Shown piece by piece: positions 11,944 through 25,072 of a stretch of 64,000 bases of DNA. Within the stretch, counting starts at the first letter, position 1, and each line of letters opens with the position of its first letter. The notes beneath the pieces were generated by a model. The model ran no database searches. It saw only the letters and a list, made by a program, of their open reading frames with translations, and had not been told where the DNA came from. The position numbers were made by a program, and so were the translations under genes. The stretch comes from Brachionus rotundiformis (taxonomy: Eukaryota > Rotifera > Eurotatoria > Ploima > Brachionidae). The stretch spans positions 434,001-498,000 of the forward strand of contig JAESIW010000065.1 in NCBI GenBank assembly GCA_016802295.1, read 5' to 3'.

Positions 11944-14255
11944 CTAAAGTCAAGAGAAATGAGTTTGGAATTTGTTGAGAAAAACAAATCAGAACTAGGC
12001 CTAGCCTAAGCGATAAATAAAATCAACTAATTGTGAATTAGATAAATAAACTTGTTGATTATAATAAATAAATAATTTTCAAATAAAATATTTCTATTGG
12101 TTTTCTTATTTTTTGCCAAACTAATCAACGAATTGAATTTTAAGATAATTAGTTATAGGTGGAGTTGAGTATTGGGAAGAAGAGCTCTCTGGTTGTTACT
12201 CGCTAAATAACGCTTTGTCAAGACACCTAGGCCTTGCTTGGACAAATGTGATGAAATAAGGCTATAATTTAAACGGCGTTAGTGGTCCATCTTAACAATA
12301 GCACAAATATTTATCTTATCCTCTCACTTATTTAAAACATATTAATCATCCAAGTACTTAAAGTTTTTTTTAAAAAAAAAAAAGCCTAAACGAACAAGTT
12401 GATTGAAATAAACAGTTTTAAATTCCATTCTTGAAAAACTTAATTTGAATTTAATTGGAAAAAATAATAGTGGTTTTTATAGGAAATTTATATTTTATTG
12501 TTTTCTATCATAAATTCAAACTATCTTTCACATAGCACCTATTTGATTGAAATTTAGATTTAGTCAGGCATTTGGCCATTGCAGACTTATTGATTAACTT
12601 TGTGAATAGATTTTTGATAATCAATTTTATTGACTGTTTATCAAGCTAGATCTATTCAGACCATTGTATCATATTGCAAACTAGTCGTGAAATACCTTTT
12701 TATATAAATCTGTGAGCAAAATAACTCAGCCAAAACCCAAACAACTAAAATATTTATAAACTTTGAAAATGATTATAAAACTTGTTCTAATCTTACTTTT
12801 TTTGAATTGGATTTTATAAGCTAGAATGATCAAAGAAGTGTTTAAAATTATGTAATAAAAAGAAAAAAAAAGAGTGAAGAAATTTATTGATGATCATTGT
12901 GATCAAACGAAAATTAAATTATTTTGGTATTTTGATTTTAGACTTAACCTTTACTGTCCACGATAAAAATCTTAACAAAAAATCAAACAAAAAGTATAAT
13001 AATACTCAAAGGAGTTCGATTTTCTAATATATTTATTTTCGGTCAAGAGATTTCGTTTAATTGTATTAATTCCAATCAATCAAATTTTATTGATACTTAC
13101 TAAATTTGATATATTGTAAAAAGTTAACTTTTTGATGTCTTTAAAGAGCTTGATTGTCTAATCTTGTTTTAGACTTACCAAATTGGTACACTGGAATTAA
13201 GTTCTTAGTATTAATCAGATTAGAATTTTTGAACAGAGGAGAGAAAATATGTAACATAATAGATAAAAGTTTATTAGCTATCTTATTTATTTATAAACAT
13301 ACACAAATAATTATGTGGTCTTCAATTATCAGTACTTGATCGAATGCATTCAAAGAGTTAGATTTTGCCAAATTTGAAATAAAGTGAAAAAATTTGATGA
13401 ATTTTAATTATACCTAGTTGTGTCGAAAAATAGAGTGTATGATATTTTTGCGATCAGGTTTAGCAATTAGAATTGTAAAAATGAAAACACAAAAGACTTG
13501 GTTATCAAAATTTTATTGATTTAAATTAAAAAATAAAATTTAATTGTCTAATTTCAAAACAAAATATAAAATAGAGCAGCAGTTGATTTGTCATTTAAAA
13601 TTTTTCTCCAATCCAAATCACATTTTGCCCACATAGTCTCTCTATATCTAAATTTTGATTGAAAATTAAAATTTTACGCTTTTAGTTTTATTATTTTTGG
13701 TCATAAATACTTTGGTCTTAATTAAAATTTGGACCAAAATTCCTTTAAACGCTAATCTTTCTCTAATTAGCTGTAAATTTACTCACAAAATTATCAAAAG
13801 TCTTTAATTAATATTCACTTTTAATATGTCAACTTGTTTTTGAATCAATAAGTTGAGCTTAAGTTAAACAAATAAATTATTAAATCAATTAAAAAAATCA
13901 TTATTTAATCATTTTCCTTACGTATTTAAAAGACTAAGGTTTTTGTTTGAATTTTTTTAGCTAGATAATATTCGCATCTGGATAATTTATTTTAAAAAAT
14001 TGTCCATTGCTTTTTTTTTTTTGATATTTTTTATTTTAATAAATTTTGATATAAATTTAATTGATAATATTATTTTGGATAGATCTGTTGATTTTTCCAA
14101 TTTGAATTTACAAGAAAAATTAGTGATGATTTTTATTGTTAACTTATTATTAACTTAGATGAATTATTATTTTAGAATAAAATTCATGTTACAAAATTTA
14201 TTCGCAATATAAAAGAACAAGCTTTTATAATCAGTTCCAAAAAAATGGAGTGAAA
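11944..14255. other. RNF220 upstream region or 5' leader intron
   Basis: AT-rich DNA without coding exons. Because a splice acceptor lies just before the RNF220 5' UTR, part of this region is probably the leader intron. A mildly GC-richer patch at 12160-12290 could hold the leader exon or promoter. I cannot place the transcription start. Confidence 0.4.
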
Positions 14256-14494
14256 AATTTGTCTTATATCTGGGTACCAAAAATAAGACAAATTAAAGTT
14301 GGTCGTTGATATTTGCTCAATTGATTGCGGTAGTTGCTGACCATTGTGGCGGCAAGCTGATGCGACCATGCCATTGCAAAGCTCGGATGCGCTGCCGGTC
14401 TGCTCATTTGCTGCCCGATTAGGCTATTCACGCTGAACGAGCTGCTGAATTTTGCCGGCTCGTGTTTATCGCTTTGGTTCATTGGGTACCAAAA
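14256..14494 (-). pseudogene. Duplicated RNF220 first-exon fragment with 12-bp direct repeats
   Basis: About 186 bases (14300-14485) copy RNF220 exon sequence at 11608-11793 with no gap and seven mismatches (about 96% identity), in the same orientation and about 2.7 kb upstream of the gene. Four mismatches are synonymous and three are not. The copy has an open frame of 72 codons, but no domain and no clear splice sites. The 12-mer TGGGTACCAAAA flanks the insert at 14271-14282 and 14483-14494. The insert begins with ATAAGACAAATT, an exact reverse complement of AATTTGTCTTAT just outside it at 14256-14267. It is a non-functional insertion fragment or an unproved alternative exon. Confidence 0.8.
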
Positions 14495-15859
14495 TCTTTA
14501 AATATTTAAAGTTGAAGCAAACTATCTGAAAGTATCATGAGGCTCAATGTTTAAACCATGATTTATTCCTACTCATTAAAAAAAAAGTTTCCATTACAAT
14601 TATAAAGCAAATTTTTAACATCCTCAATATAGTTTATGTGCTTTGTTCTATAAAACAGAATTAAACAAATTTAATATTTGAAAGTTTTTAATATTTGAAT
14701 ATTTTAAAATTAACAGTCTAGATTCTTATTTATATATCAGTATTTAGCAATCGATATCTTTTTAAGGTTTATCTTTCTCTCCAAAAAAGACATTGATTCT
14801 TGGTTAATAGATCCAATGTCCTCATTAGTTTTAATTTTAAGATTTTTAGATTTTTATACTTTCTAAACTATAATAGAATGAAATATAATTCGCATGATTG
14901 TGACTATAGATTCAAAATTTATTGCCAAAAACTATTATTTTTAAACTAATTTTAAAAAATTATAATTTTCAGTTTTTATTAAGATATCTTTTAGATGGAT
15001 AAAAGGAATTTAACCAAATATTGTGAATTAAGAGAAGATAATCTTTTATTCATAATAAAAAATTTAAATCGCTTAATTGAAGAGAAAGATAAAGTTTACA
15101 AATATAACTTTTGTCTTATATAATTAAGACCCAATACTATTAATGTTCAAAATTTTGAGAATTTTTCTATCAAATATCTAAACTGGAATTGATTTAATAA
15201 TTCAACTTCTTTTTTAAGCTTTAATTTAGAAATTTTTCTTAAATCAGACTTGAAGATATTGAGTATTTTTTATTTATTTTGACGCCTTAAACGCGATATA
15301 TATAAAGAAAAAATAATTTAAAAAAAGAAACGAAAAAAAAGTTTTGATTCTGAATAAATAACACAAAATTGCTATTTATTACCTCTAGACTGAATCTTTT
15401 AAAAAAGAAATGGATTTTTTTTTCGTAAAAAATTATTAAGATGCTTTTTATAATAAGTGAATGAAATGCTTATCATTAACAGCGATATCGAACCTATATC
15501 AACTCTTTTGGGTCCGAGTTCTGATTTTAACTAACTAATAATAAAAAATTTATTTAAAACTAAGTTATGTTAGTATATTGGATAAATCATTGTTAATTAC
15601 ACTGAATTTTACTTTTACTACTTGTTTAAATTTTGAATTAATTAAATAAAATATCATTAAATAATTTTTATTATAAGATTAAAATAAAATATCTTGATCG
15701 AAAAATAAAGAAAACAAAAATATTCATTGAAATTAATCACAAAAATATTAAATGACTCCAAAATTCTTTTGAACCTAAAGTTGTTAACTAAATATCTTAA
15801 AAATTGGCATCTAGAAAAAAATGTTTTTTTGGACAATTGAAACAGTAATCTTAAATTAT
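14495..15859. other. AT-rich intergenic DNA between RNF220 upstream region and GANAB 3' end
   Basis: I see no coding exon. The right end contains the GANAB 3' UTR; a minus-strand AATAAA (TTTATT on the + strand) lies at about 15667-15672, about 190 bases past the stop codon. Confidence 0.5.
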
Positions 15860-18800
15860 TTAGTCGAGTAAAATTGACCAGTCTGAATTAATGTTGACAC
15901 CAGGCTTACGAACCAACAGTACATTTGATTTTGAATCAAATGAAAACTGTAATTGAGTTGACTTATTGTCCGAGTCCTGAATTTTAACTATTTTAGGCTC
16001 AGTCTTAATACCATAAATAATAACTCTTTCCAACCAAGCATACGTTTTAAATAAAGTATTTGGTTCCAGATTTCTTTTAAAAATTTAAAATTAAAATTTA
16101 ATCTTGATTTTTTAAATTAATAAATTAATTACTTTGAGACCAATTTATTTTTTGAAAATTCGAATTCACGGTAAACAAATTCTTTGGATTTGTTATAATT
16201 GAAGGTTAAACCATCATCAAAGTAGAGTTGACCCATAGCTTCACCTTGTTTATCAAGACAGATAATAAGAGTAAACGGATCATCAGCCATTTGTGTGGTT
16301 GATCTACGCAATCGAAATTTATAAGGAACTATTGATCCACCTCTATGGAAAACTGGAACCTATTTTATATTTTTTTAGTCGCAAGTAAATTTAAAATTTC
16401 GAAAATTACAGTCGCCAAAGTAATATCACTAAATGTTGTACTTGATCCACCTTCAAAAGTTCTTAACGATTTAACATCGTACCATATCTGAAAGTTTTTT
16501 GCTTATTATTTAATAGTCTAGATATAAATTAATTTTCTTTACGGTATCTTTTCCAGGAAATTTAACATCAACACTAGTAGCACCTTTAGATGTGACTGGT
16601 TTAACCAAAATAGCAGAGCCAACCATATGCTGATCATCGACGTCATAAAACTCAATCTCTTCTGGAAATTCAACCCATATTGGTAGCATCGGCGGCTTGC
16701 CAGTCTTCTCATTTAGATAAAACAATGTATACCAGTAATAAATAAGAGAGTATCTGGAATGAACAGCATCTCTGATCAAATTGACGGCTTCTTCTCCAAA
16801 GATCCAAGGCTCTCGACGTTTGGTGTCTATATGAGCATGTGATCTGAAAAATGGTTGATAAGCTGCAGCTTGGTACCATCTTATCATTAGCTCAGAGTCT
16901 GGATTTTTAAAAAACCCACCAACATCTGATCCACAGAAAGACATTCCAGTTACACTAAAAGTAAGACACATAGGTATAGAAATTTGTAAATGCTCCCATT
17001 CGGCCGTATTGTCACCAGTCCATACGGCTCCATATCTTTGTGAGCCAGCAAAAGTTGATCGGGTAAGAATGAATGGTCGACGATGACCATTTGAACGTGC
17101 CATGTGACCAAGAAATGTTGCTTTAACTAAATTTTGTCCGTACAAATTATGTACATCACGATGCTCGAAACCATTCAAATGAACAGCATCTTTTGGGAAT
17201 GTTATCTCTGGACCATTGAACATACTCGGTTCATTCATATCATTCCAAGTGTATGTGTCTAATGTTGTACCTTTATAATTTTCGAGCAAAAATTTCGTTG
17301 ACCACCAGTTTCTAACTTCATCATTTAAAAAGTCTGGCCATGCGGATGAACCTGGCCAACACCAACCATCCAAATCATTGCCAGTTTTATCTTTTACAAA
17401 GTATCCTTTTTCTTTTGCCTCTGAATAAACATGATAGTTTGAATCACTTTTTATATGTGGATCGACAATCGTGACCAATTTGCGGCCATAGCTGCTCAAA
17501 TGTTCCATCATTTGATCTGGTGTTGGAAATTTTACCGAATCCCATGTAAAATAGCGCTTATCATTAGTGTGTTCTATATCGAGCCACATAACATCCATTG
17601 GAATCTGATGCTCTTCAAATCCTGCATTCACATTTTTTACGTCATCTTCGTCATTATAGTTCCATCTGCACTGGTGGTAAGCTATTGAAAACAATGGAGG
17701 AAGAGGAGTGTTTCCAGTTAGTTCACCATATTGACGAAAAACATCGGTTGCTTTTGGACCTAGCATTAGATAAATGTCTATTATACCACTTTCTGAAAAC
17801 CAGTGAGTATCAATTTGAGGAATTTCATTTGATTTTGTTATAAAATCAGCCATTTTTGAAAATATGCTCTAAAAATTTGATATTGAAAACCAAAATTTAA
17901 CTTTTTTATAAATTAATAATTACTTTATCAGCTTTGTTTGAACTAATGTCGATCCATGTCTCTGCTGCATTCAACCAGAGTAAACCAATGGTAAATTTTT
18001 TACTAAAATTTTAATTAAAGAATCACTATCATCTATTTTTTGTATAAAGTTTTTGACTTCTAAAAGCTGATTAATTTGGTTTTAAAAGAGTCAAAATATT
18101 TTTATTTCTAGATGAAACAAATAAATGAAACAAGATGAAATTATTGTCACATTAAATTCCAATTTGGAAAATTAAATTCAGTAAAAATTTATTAAATTAT
18201 TAGTTGTTTTATCTTAAATATTTAAACTGATATGTTTATATTATTATAAAGAACAAATTAATCTTTTTAATTTTGAATTTCTTAAAGGTTTAAAGTTTTT
18301 AATAGTAATAAATTAATTTTTACTAAGAAATAAATATTTTGACTACAAAGCATCTAGAAATCAAATTGAAATATCTTACTTATGGGCCAACATATATGGA
18401 ATGGAACCGTATAATGCCATTCCGTTGTTAAGTTCATATTCAAATACATCTAAGTTATATAATCTGTAAGGGTCAGTGCCTCTTAAATTAAAAAATTAAA
18501 TAAACTTCTAAAATAAAGATTAAATCAGAAAATTAGACTAACACTGTAGATCTAAGTGAAAATTTGTCAGCATGTTGTGGAATACCATAAACATTCTCAA
18601 AATCATGAAATAAAATATCCATGCCAATAGATTGCGGGCCTTTAATAGATTTTTAGATAAATTTTAAGTTTAAATTCATCAACTTTTCTTACCGTTTGGT
18701 TTGGAGTCTGTATGACTCTTATAAGTTTCTTCCCACATATCAGGCTCTTCTGAGTCGTTTGTTTCATTTTGGGCTGGCTGATCAGCTTGTACCTCAGCCT

Positions 18801-19447
18801 CAGCATTTTCTTGTGGCTGTTCTGGTGGAGCTCTTAAAAAATACATTAAGTTTAAAAAAATTTCCATCTTTAAAATCTTTACGGTTTTGTTCTTAAATGC
18901 TCAAATTTGAGTAAATTCTTGGAATTAAATGATGTAACCAAATAATCTCCAATATAAAATTCTGCCTTTAATGGGTTAGCATACAGAACAACTTTATTAT
19001 TTAGATCGCTTTTGAGCTCCACTAATTCAGAGTCTTTTCGAACTACAACAAATTTTTCTTCATCAAGGCTGTCAATTATAACCCCTTCTACCTCATATCT
19101 TTTTTTTAATGGATTTAATTCATTTAATTTAAATCTGAATCGATTGTCTTTGAGAAGAAATAAGTCTAGTTGAAATAAAACTGAATTTTTCACATTCAAA
19201 ACTTGGCTGCTCAAATGACCATTTTCTATTTTTAAAGTGCTAAAATCAGCTTTGTAAACTGGCTCACCAGAGTTATGGTCTCTTTGACGTCTGAAAAAAA
19301 AATGCTTACTTTTATTAAGCAAATAATTGTTATATTTTACTTGCAAAAACCTGACTGAGCGCATGTTTTAAAATTATTCCTATCAACCGATTTGATACTG
19401 ATAATTAAACAAGATAGAACCAACAAAGTTCCATGTAAAAGTTGCAT
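15860..19447 (-). CDS. GANAB: Neutral alpha-glucosidase AB (glucosidase II catalytic subunit)
   Basis: GH31 enzyme of the ER lumen that trims the two inner glucoses from N-linked glycans, controlling calnexin binding. Ten exons join in phase: 19341-19447, 18883-19290, 18693-18832, 18543-18639, 18380-18481, 17924-18002, 16543-17868, 16410-16487, 16133-16359 and 15860-16073, giving 925 residues (human 944). The start adds a signal peptide (MQLLHGTLLVLSCLIIS) and then the family-typical NFKTCAQSGFCK. The N-terminal domain carries VYGIPQHAD and PYRLYNLDVFEYE. The large exon holds the GH31 barrel with the nucleophile Asp near 521 in WNDMNEPS, preceded by MWLDIEH and followed by the WTGDN segment. 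An acidic linker (about 175-215) is expected. The protein has no ER-retention tail; in the family the beta subunit supplies it. Confidence 0.96.
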
Positions 19448-20571
19448 GATCTATTGAAGCAGAAATATTATAGGAGGTTTTTGTAAACTATCAAGGTATA
19501 AATGCTATTCGAGAATTTTCCACTCTTTTAAATCAAAAAATTATATTTTTTATTAAATTTAAATTAAAAAAATGAGAAATTAGTTTTTATTTTCATCTGA
19601 TGCTTACTAAAATCAAGTACATGCATACAATTTTACAAAGATATAATAGCAAAGGAAATATATGAAAAATTTGAATTTAGAGCTAAATTGTTTATTAAAA
19701 TGACACGACATCAAAAAAAAATTATTTTCTTTGAACTAACTGCATAAATGTAATAAAAAAATAATTTTATTGATTTTTGGTAATGAAAAAATATAACTGT
19801 AGTCCAAAGTTTTTAAAGAGAATATTTAAGGTAGAAAAATTTCTTTAAAAAGAGTAAACGAAAGCTAATAATTTATAAAGATATAAAGTTATTAACCTTT
19901 ACAAGAAAATATTTTATAAGTAAGCAAAGAAATTTTGTTAATTGATTTATGAATATTTTTTTAGTTTTGAAATAAATCTTGCTTTTAAATTAACCAAAAA
20001 ATGAACTTTTATAATTTTGAAAAATGTATCATAACGAATAATAAAAATTAAAAAAAAGCCGTTTTAAATTTTAATGAAACATTTTTTTCCATTCATTTTA
20101 AATCTTTTGGGCAAAAATTTTGATATTTTGTAAACTTTGTGTTTTTATAAATGCATAACATAATATTTTAAAAAATTGGTTCCGATGAATGCTAGTTAAA
20201 TTTTGTAATTAAATTTTCATATTTAAACTAAAATGAATCGAACGTTTATTTAAATGCTAAATCGAAAATCAATAAAAATAGTGGAAAAATTTTATTTAAA
20301 AATTTCTGTTTTTTATTTATAATTTTTGTATCTTTTTGATTGATAAAGAATTTAATTAACTATTCATAGTAAAATTATAAAGCAAATTTTTCAATATAAC
20401 GAATGAAATGATAATCAAGTTAAATTTTTAAAAATAATTTTATTCAGCAAGTATAAAAATAGATTTTCTAATGCAACACATAAACTAAATTTATGCTTTA
20501 AATAAAAAAATTTGTATTTATTTTTAAATTTTTTTTAAATCTTATGAATGAAATTACAAAACTAAATAAAA
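19448..20571. promoter_or_regulatory. Divergent promoter region between GANAB and PNPT1
   Basis: 1.1 kb of AT-rich DNA between two genes transcribed away from each other. No exon is visible. It must contain both promoters, but I can name no specific site. Confidence 0.5.
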
Positions 20572-23500
20572 ATGTTCAGACTAAATTGTTTAAAGCATTT
20601 GTCGAAAATTGTTCGTCAGCCAAGATTTCCAATTACTGCACTTACCAATTCATTTACCAAAAATACAAGTCTAACTAATCCAATTAAGATGAATTCGAAA
20701 AATATTAATGCTCTCAAAATCAAATATGAATCAGGGTAAATTTACCAATGAACCAAAAGAAATATTAAATTTAAATTATTAGAATACTCGAGCTCGATCA
20801 TCGAACCTTAGCTAGACTTGCCGACTCGAGTGCCACTGGAAAATTCAATGACACAAACATTTTGGTAACTGTTGTGAACAAACCTCGTCTCTCAAGTGCC
20901 TCATTTCTTCCATTGACAGTAAAAATTCTAAAAATTAAAATCGAAAAAGTTATTTAATAGTTTTCTTTTATGTTGACTATTTGCACAAAGCCTCAGCAGC
21001 TGGTAAAATACCAACAAATTTTCTACGGAGAGATTTAGGCGCTTCAAACTATGAAATTTTGGTATCTCGAATGATAGACAGGTCTATTAGACCTTTATTT
21101 TCTACCAACTACAACAACGAAATTCAAGTTAATAAATATCTTAAATTAAATGTAAAAAAAATAATCGGTTTTAAAAGGTTGTATGCAACCTACTGTCTTA
21201 TGACGGAAAAGACAATACTGATGTATTGTGCATCAATACTGCCTCTTTTGCTCTTTATGGATCCAGTTGTGAATGGAATGGTCCTGTAGGTAAAGAGCAC
21301 AAATATAAAAAAAAGTCAAAATTTAATAAGTAACTTGTAGGATGTGTCAGAGTTGGCATGATTGGAAATGAGCTTGCCATAAATCCTTCAAGAAAGCAAT
21401 TGGAAAACAGTCCACTAAATATTGTTTTAACTGTTGGACCAAACAAAAACATTGTCATGATTGAAGGATGGGCTGATAATTTGGAACAAGACAAATTCAT
21501 AAATGCATTAGAATTTGGATGTGAGCATGCTTATCAAATTGTGGAACAAATTCGCAACACCAAATTGGAAAAAGAGAACCGTAATGTTAAAACAGATACT
21601 TCATTGTTGTCTGTTACAAGCGAAGATGAAGTTGTAGATAATTCTCAAGTAAATTTTACCCAAGTTTCAACTCCTAAGCTATCGACTGACCCCGAAGCCA
21701 ACCAGGAAATAGAAAATTTATTCCAAGCCCTAGCCTATTCTCACTTGTACGATATTTTTACCGATTATGAGCATGATAAGCTATCACGTGACAATGCCAT
21801 TACCCAAGTTAAAAATTCTGTCATAAATTCAATTCAAAAGAGTAAATCGGATCCTGAACAATCAATAGGAAGTGCATATTCCTATTCTACACTAAATGAA
21901 CTATTCTATAAATTTGTTCGAAGAGTTGTCCGAAACTTAGTTTTGGAGGAATCAAAGCGGGTTGATGGTCGTAAGCTGGATGAGCTTAGACCAATTAGCT
22001 GCAAATCAAACCTGTATCCATCCTTGCATGGATCAGGTCTTTTTCAAAGAGGCCAAACTCAAGTCCTTTGCTCAGTTACTTTTGATTCTCCAGATTCAAT
22101 GTACCGGAGCGACGCCATAGCCAATATGATGTCCCCTTCGTTGACAAACCTTAACAAAAATTTTATGCTTCATTACGAATTCCCTTCATTTGCAACAAAT
22201 GAGATCGCAAGAGTAGGCGGACGTGCCGATCGCCGCGAGATTGGTCACGGTGCTCTTGCCGAAAAATCCATTTATCCATTGATCCCTAGTGAATTTCCAT
22301 TGACAATTCGTTGTCTGTGTGAAGTTCTTGAATCAAATGGTTCAAGTTCGATGGCGTCTGTATGCGCATCAAGCATGGCACTGTTGGACGCAGGCGTTCC
22401 AATCAAAGAACAAGTTGCCGGAGTTGCTATGGGAATTTTCACTGAGTTGGATGAAAACAAAAATATCAAAGACTACAAAATCCTCACTGATATATCCGGA
22501 TTTGAGGACTATATGGGTGATATGGATTTCAAAATCGCTGGCACAAATGAGGGTATTACAGCTGTTCAGGCTGATTTTAAGATCAGTGGTCTTCCTTTTA
22601 AAATAATTAGAGAAGTAATTGAGGCATCCAAAAGTAAAAATAGACAAACACAAGAAAACTTTTTTTAGAAAATTGTTTTAAGATGCTAGACAGGAAATTT
22701 TAAGATTAATGAACAAAGAGGTATCCAAGCCGAGGCAAAGAAATAAGTCAAATCAACCAATTTTAAAAAATTATCCAGTTTCGATTGTACAAAGGAGTAA
22801 GTTGATAGGAGTCGGTGGAATGAATCTAAAAAAAATATATGCTCAAACTGGAGTAACTGTGACACCCATTGATGAAACTAATTTTAGTATTTTCGCTCCA
22901 AATCAGAACGCATTTAATAATGCTGAAGAAATGATAAAAAAATTTATTGAACAACAAGTAAGATTTAAAAAGATATTTTTTAACTTGATTTTTGTTTTGT
23001 TTTCAATGTTAAAATTTTTAAAATTAGATTCAAATTTTATCCTATAAAGGATTTTTTTAAAATAAAACAAGACCAAATAAAGTCAAAAGCAGTTAAAATT
23101 ACTTTTTTTTATGAAATTAAATAAACTGTTTTTATTAAATTTTAAATCTAAATCAAAAGACTAAACAATGAATATTAAAAGAAAACTTTGAAGAAAATTT
23201 GAATTTTCTTTATTTTATCTTATTTTTGTCTATTTTTAGAGAGAACCTGAGCTAGAATTTGGAGGTATTTACAAGGCAAAAATTGTAGAGATTGTACCTT
23301 CTGGTCTAATGGTTCAATTATATCCAACAATGAATCCCACTCTGTTACCGAATAGCCAATTAGACGGACGAAAAGTGATTGTTTTCTTGTTAAATTTAAA
23401 TGTTGATTTTATATTGTTCAAATTATAGATTGTTCACGGAAGTGCTTCAGATTATAAAGTTGGTCAAGAAATTCAGATTAAATACTTTGGACGTGATCCA

Positions 23501-23575
23501 GTTGATGGAAAAATGAGAATATCAAGAAAAGCACTATTTAAAACTAGTCTACCTGCAAAAGATTTACTAAAATAG
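20572..23575 (+). CDS. PNPT1: Polyribonucleotide nucleotidyltransferase 1, mitochondrial (PNPase)
   Basis: Phosphorolytic 3'-5' exoribonuclease of mitochondria, also linked to RNA import. Eight exons: 20572-20735, 20783-20918, 20972-21127, 21178-21289, 21341-22633, 22683-22957, 23240-23374 and 23429-23575, giving 805 residues (human 783). The N-terminal 40 residues are basic and Ser/Thr-rich like a mitochondrial presequence. Two RNase PH domains follow: the first with IPTNFLRRD and DRSIRPLF, the second with GRADRREIGHG and the catalytic-loop aspartates in EDYMGDMDFKIAGT. A KH domain (IGVGGMNLKKIYAQTG) and an S1 domain (IKYFGRDPVDGKMRISRKAL) complete the family order. Oddity: intron 2 must run from 20919 to 20971 to keep frame, ending in AT rather than AG. 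A poly(A) signal lies at 23595-23600. The MFI gene starts 163 bases downstream. Confidence 0.95.
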
Positions 23576-23738
23576 CTTGTCCATTTATATTTAGAATAAA
23601 AAATTTGAAAAAAAGTTAAATATTTAATTCAAAAAAAAATTTCCTTAATTTAAATTTTAGTTGCCAAGACAATTAGCTTAATTTTTGAATAAATAATTAG
23701 CTGTTCTTAGTACTTGAAAATTTTCTCCTAGACCAAAG

Positions 23739-25072
23739 ATGAATAAACAGAGCGCTAAAGCTAATCAGATAAACGAGGAAACAGTGGACTTGGCAGCAAG
23801 ACGAATTCAGAGATTTTGGCGCAAATATATTGTAAGAGTTATTCTGAGATTTTTGTACTAATTTTGAAAAAAATAAAAGGATCTTCAAGTGTTCAAATAT
23901 TACAAAGATTTGGTCATTTTTCACAATGAAGGTAAGTAGAAAGTGATTATTATCTTTATTATAAATATCTGATGTTAAGGTGATCCATCGATAATAATGA
24001 AATACATAAATCCCAATGAAGCTAAGTTAATCGATTCAGCAAGTGGTATTCATATCAAATTTCGGCTAGCAGGTCAACAATTTCCACCAACTATTCACTA
24101 CAAAATATTTACCCATCGCCCTGTGCAGGACATTTGCGCTAATGCTCCGAGAGACTACACCAAGCCATCTACTAAAATGATCACTGCAAAAGTCAAAAAT
24201 AATAAAGAAATATGCTTTCCTATTGAAAGTAGTATATTTTTTAAGTAAAAAAGATTTTTGTTAAATCTTTTACGAATAGCCTATGATGGATGGTACCAAA
24301 GAATCGAAAACAATGGATGGCGACCAGTTTCCAATAAACATTTAGTTCAGATGAATCTCGATTTTTATTATGGTACTGAAAAATACTCAAAACCAATTGT
24401 TTTTTATCACTCCAAAGTAATATTTATGAAGTATAAAAATCGATCATTTCTTAATTTTTGCAGTTGTTACGCAAACAAGACATAGATTTGAAAAAAAAAA
24501 AGAAAAAAATTGAATGGATGAAAAAATTGTGTGTATTTATTAAAATTAATTTTTTTTTATATTTTTTTACAAAGGTACATGAACGGAATGCTACAACCTA
24601 AAGGAGAGGATGAGGAAACAAATCAAATGATTGAAAAAGCGACCAAAAGCTTTTTAAATTCATATGACCAAAATGGATTGCAAAATATTGCCGATTGGGA
24701 AGTTGACGAATTGATTCAGTGGACAAATAGTCTTAATTATGATGAGTATGATAGAATTAAATTATTATTCAATTTAATGTTTGTTTTATTAGTTATTATA
24801 ATGATTGGAAAGTAATAGGAACAAGTGCATTTTCAGAGAAATTAATAGGTTTTAGTTATTTTTTGTTTTTTGATTATTTTAATTTTTTTATTCTAGATGA
24901 AGAAAAAAAATTAAAAGAAAAGATTTACTTGAACCGTGCAGATGATAGTGTAACATATGGGACTTCAAATAAAGAGACATTAAGCTATTCATCATCTTTA
25001 TCACATCACAGTTCACGAAACGATGATTTTCATTCAAAAGAAACGTCTCACTTAAGCAAATCATCATTTTAA
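23739..25072 (+). CDS. C11orf65: MFI-like protein (C11orf65 homologue)
   Basis: Homologue of vertebrate C11orf65, named mitochondrial fission factor interactor; the vertebrate protein is described as restraining mitochondrial fission. Eight exons join in phase: 23739-23831, 23880-23931, 23980-24228, 24280-24416, 24464-24528, 24575-24745, 24793-24848 and 24897-25072, giving 332 residues (human about 313). An IQ-like helix (RRIQRFWRKY, about 22-31) is followed by the conserved core KYINPNEAKLIDSASGIH, a KIFTHRP segment, WYQRIENNGWRPVS, a Lys-rich helix ending IEWM, and WEVDELIQWTNSLNYDEY. The C-terminal 55 residues are Ser-rich and not conserved. TTTTCTCCTAG ends seven bases before the ATG, so the mRNA may start by splicing. 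A poly(A) signal is at 25282-25287. Confidence 0.92.

Noticed and set aside
13154..13339. Short + strand frame in the RNF220 upstream region
   Set aside because: Composition like the surrounding DNA, with no domain and no splice context; judged chance.
14184..14369. Second minus-strand frame over the RNF220 fragment copy
   Set aside because: It reads the copy in the wrong frame; only the frame matching RNF220 is informative.
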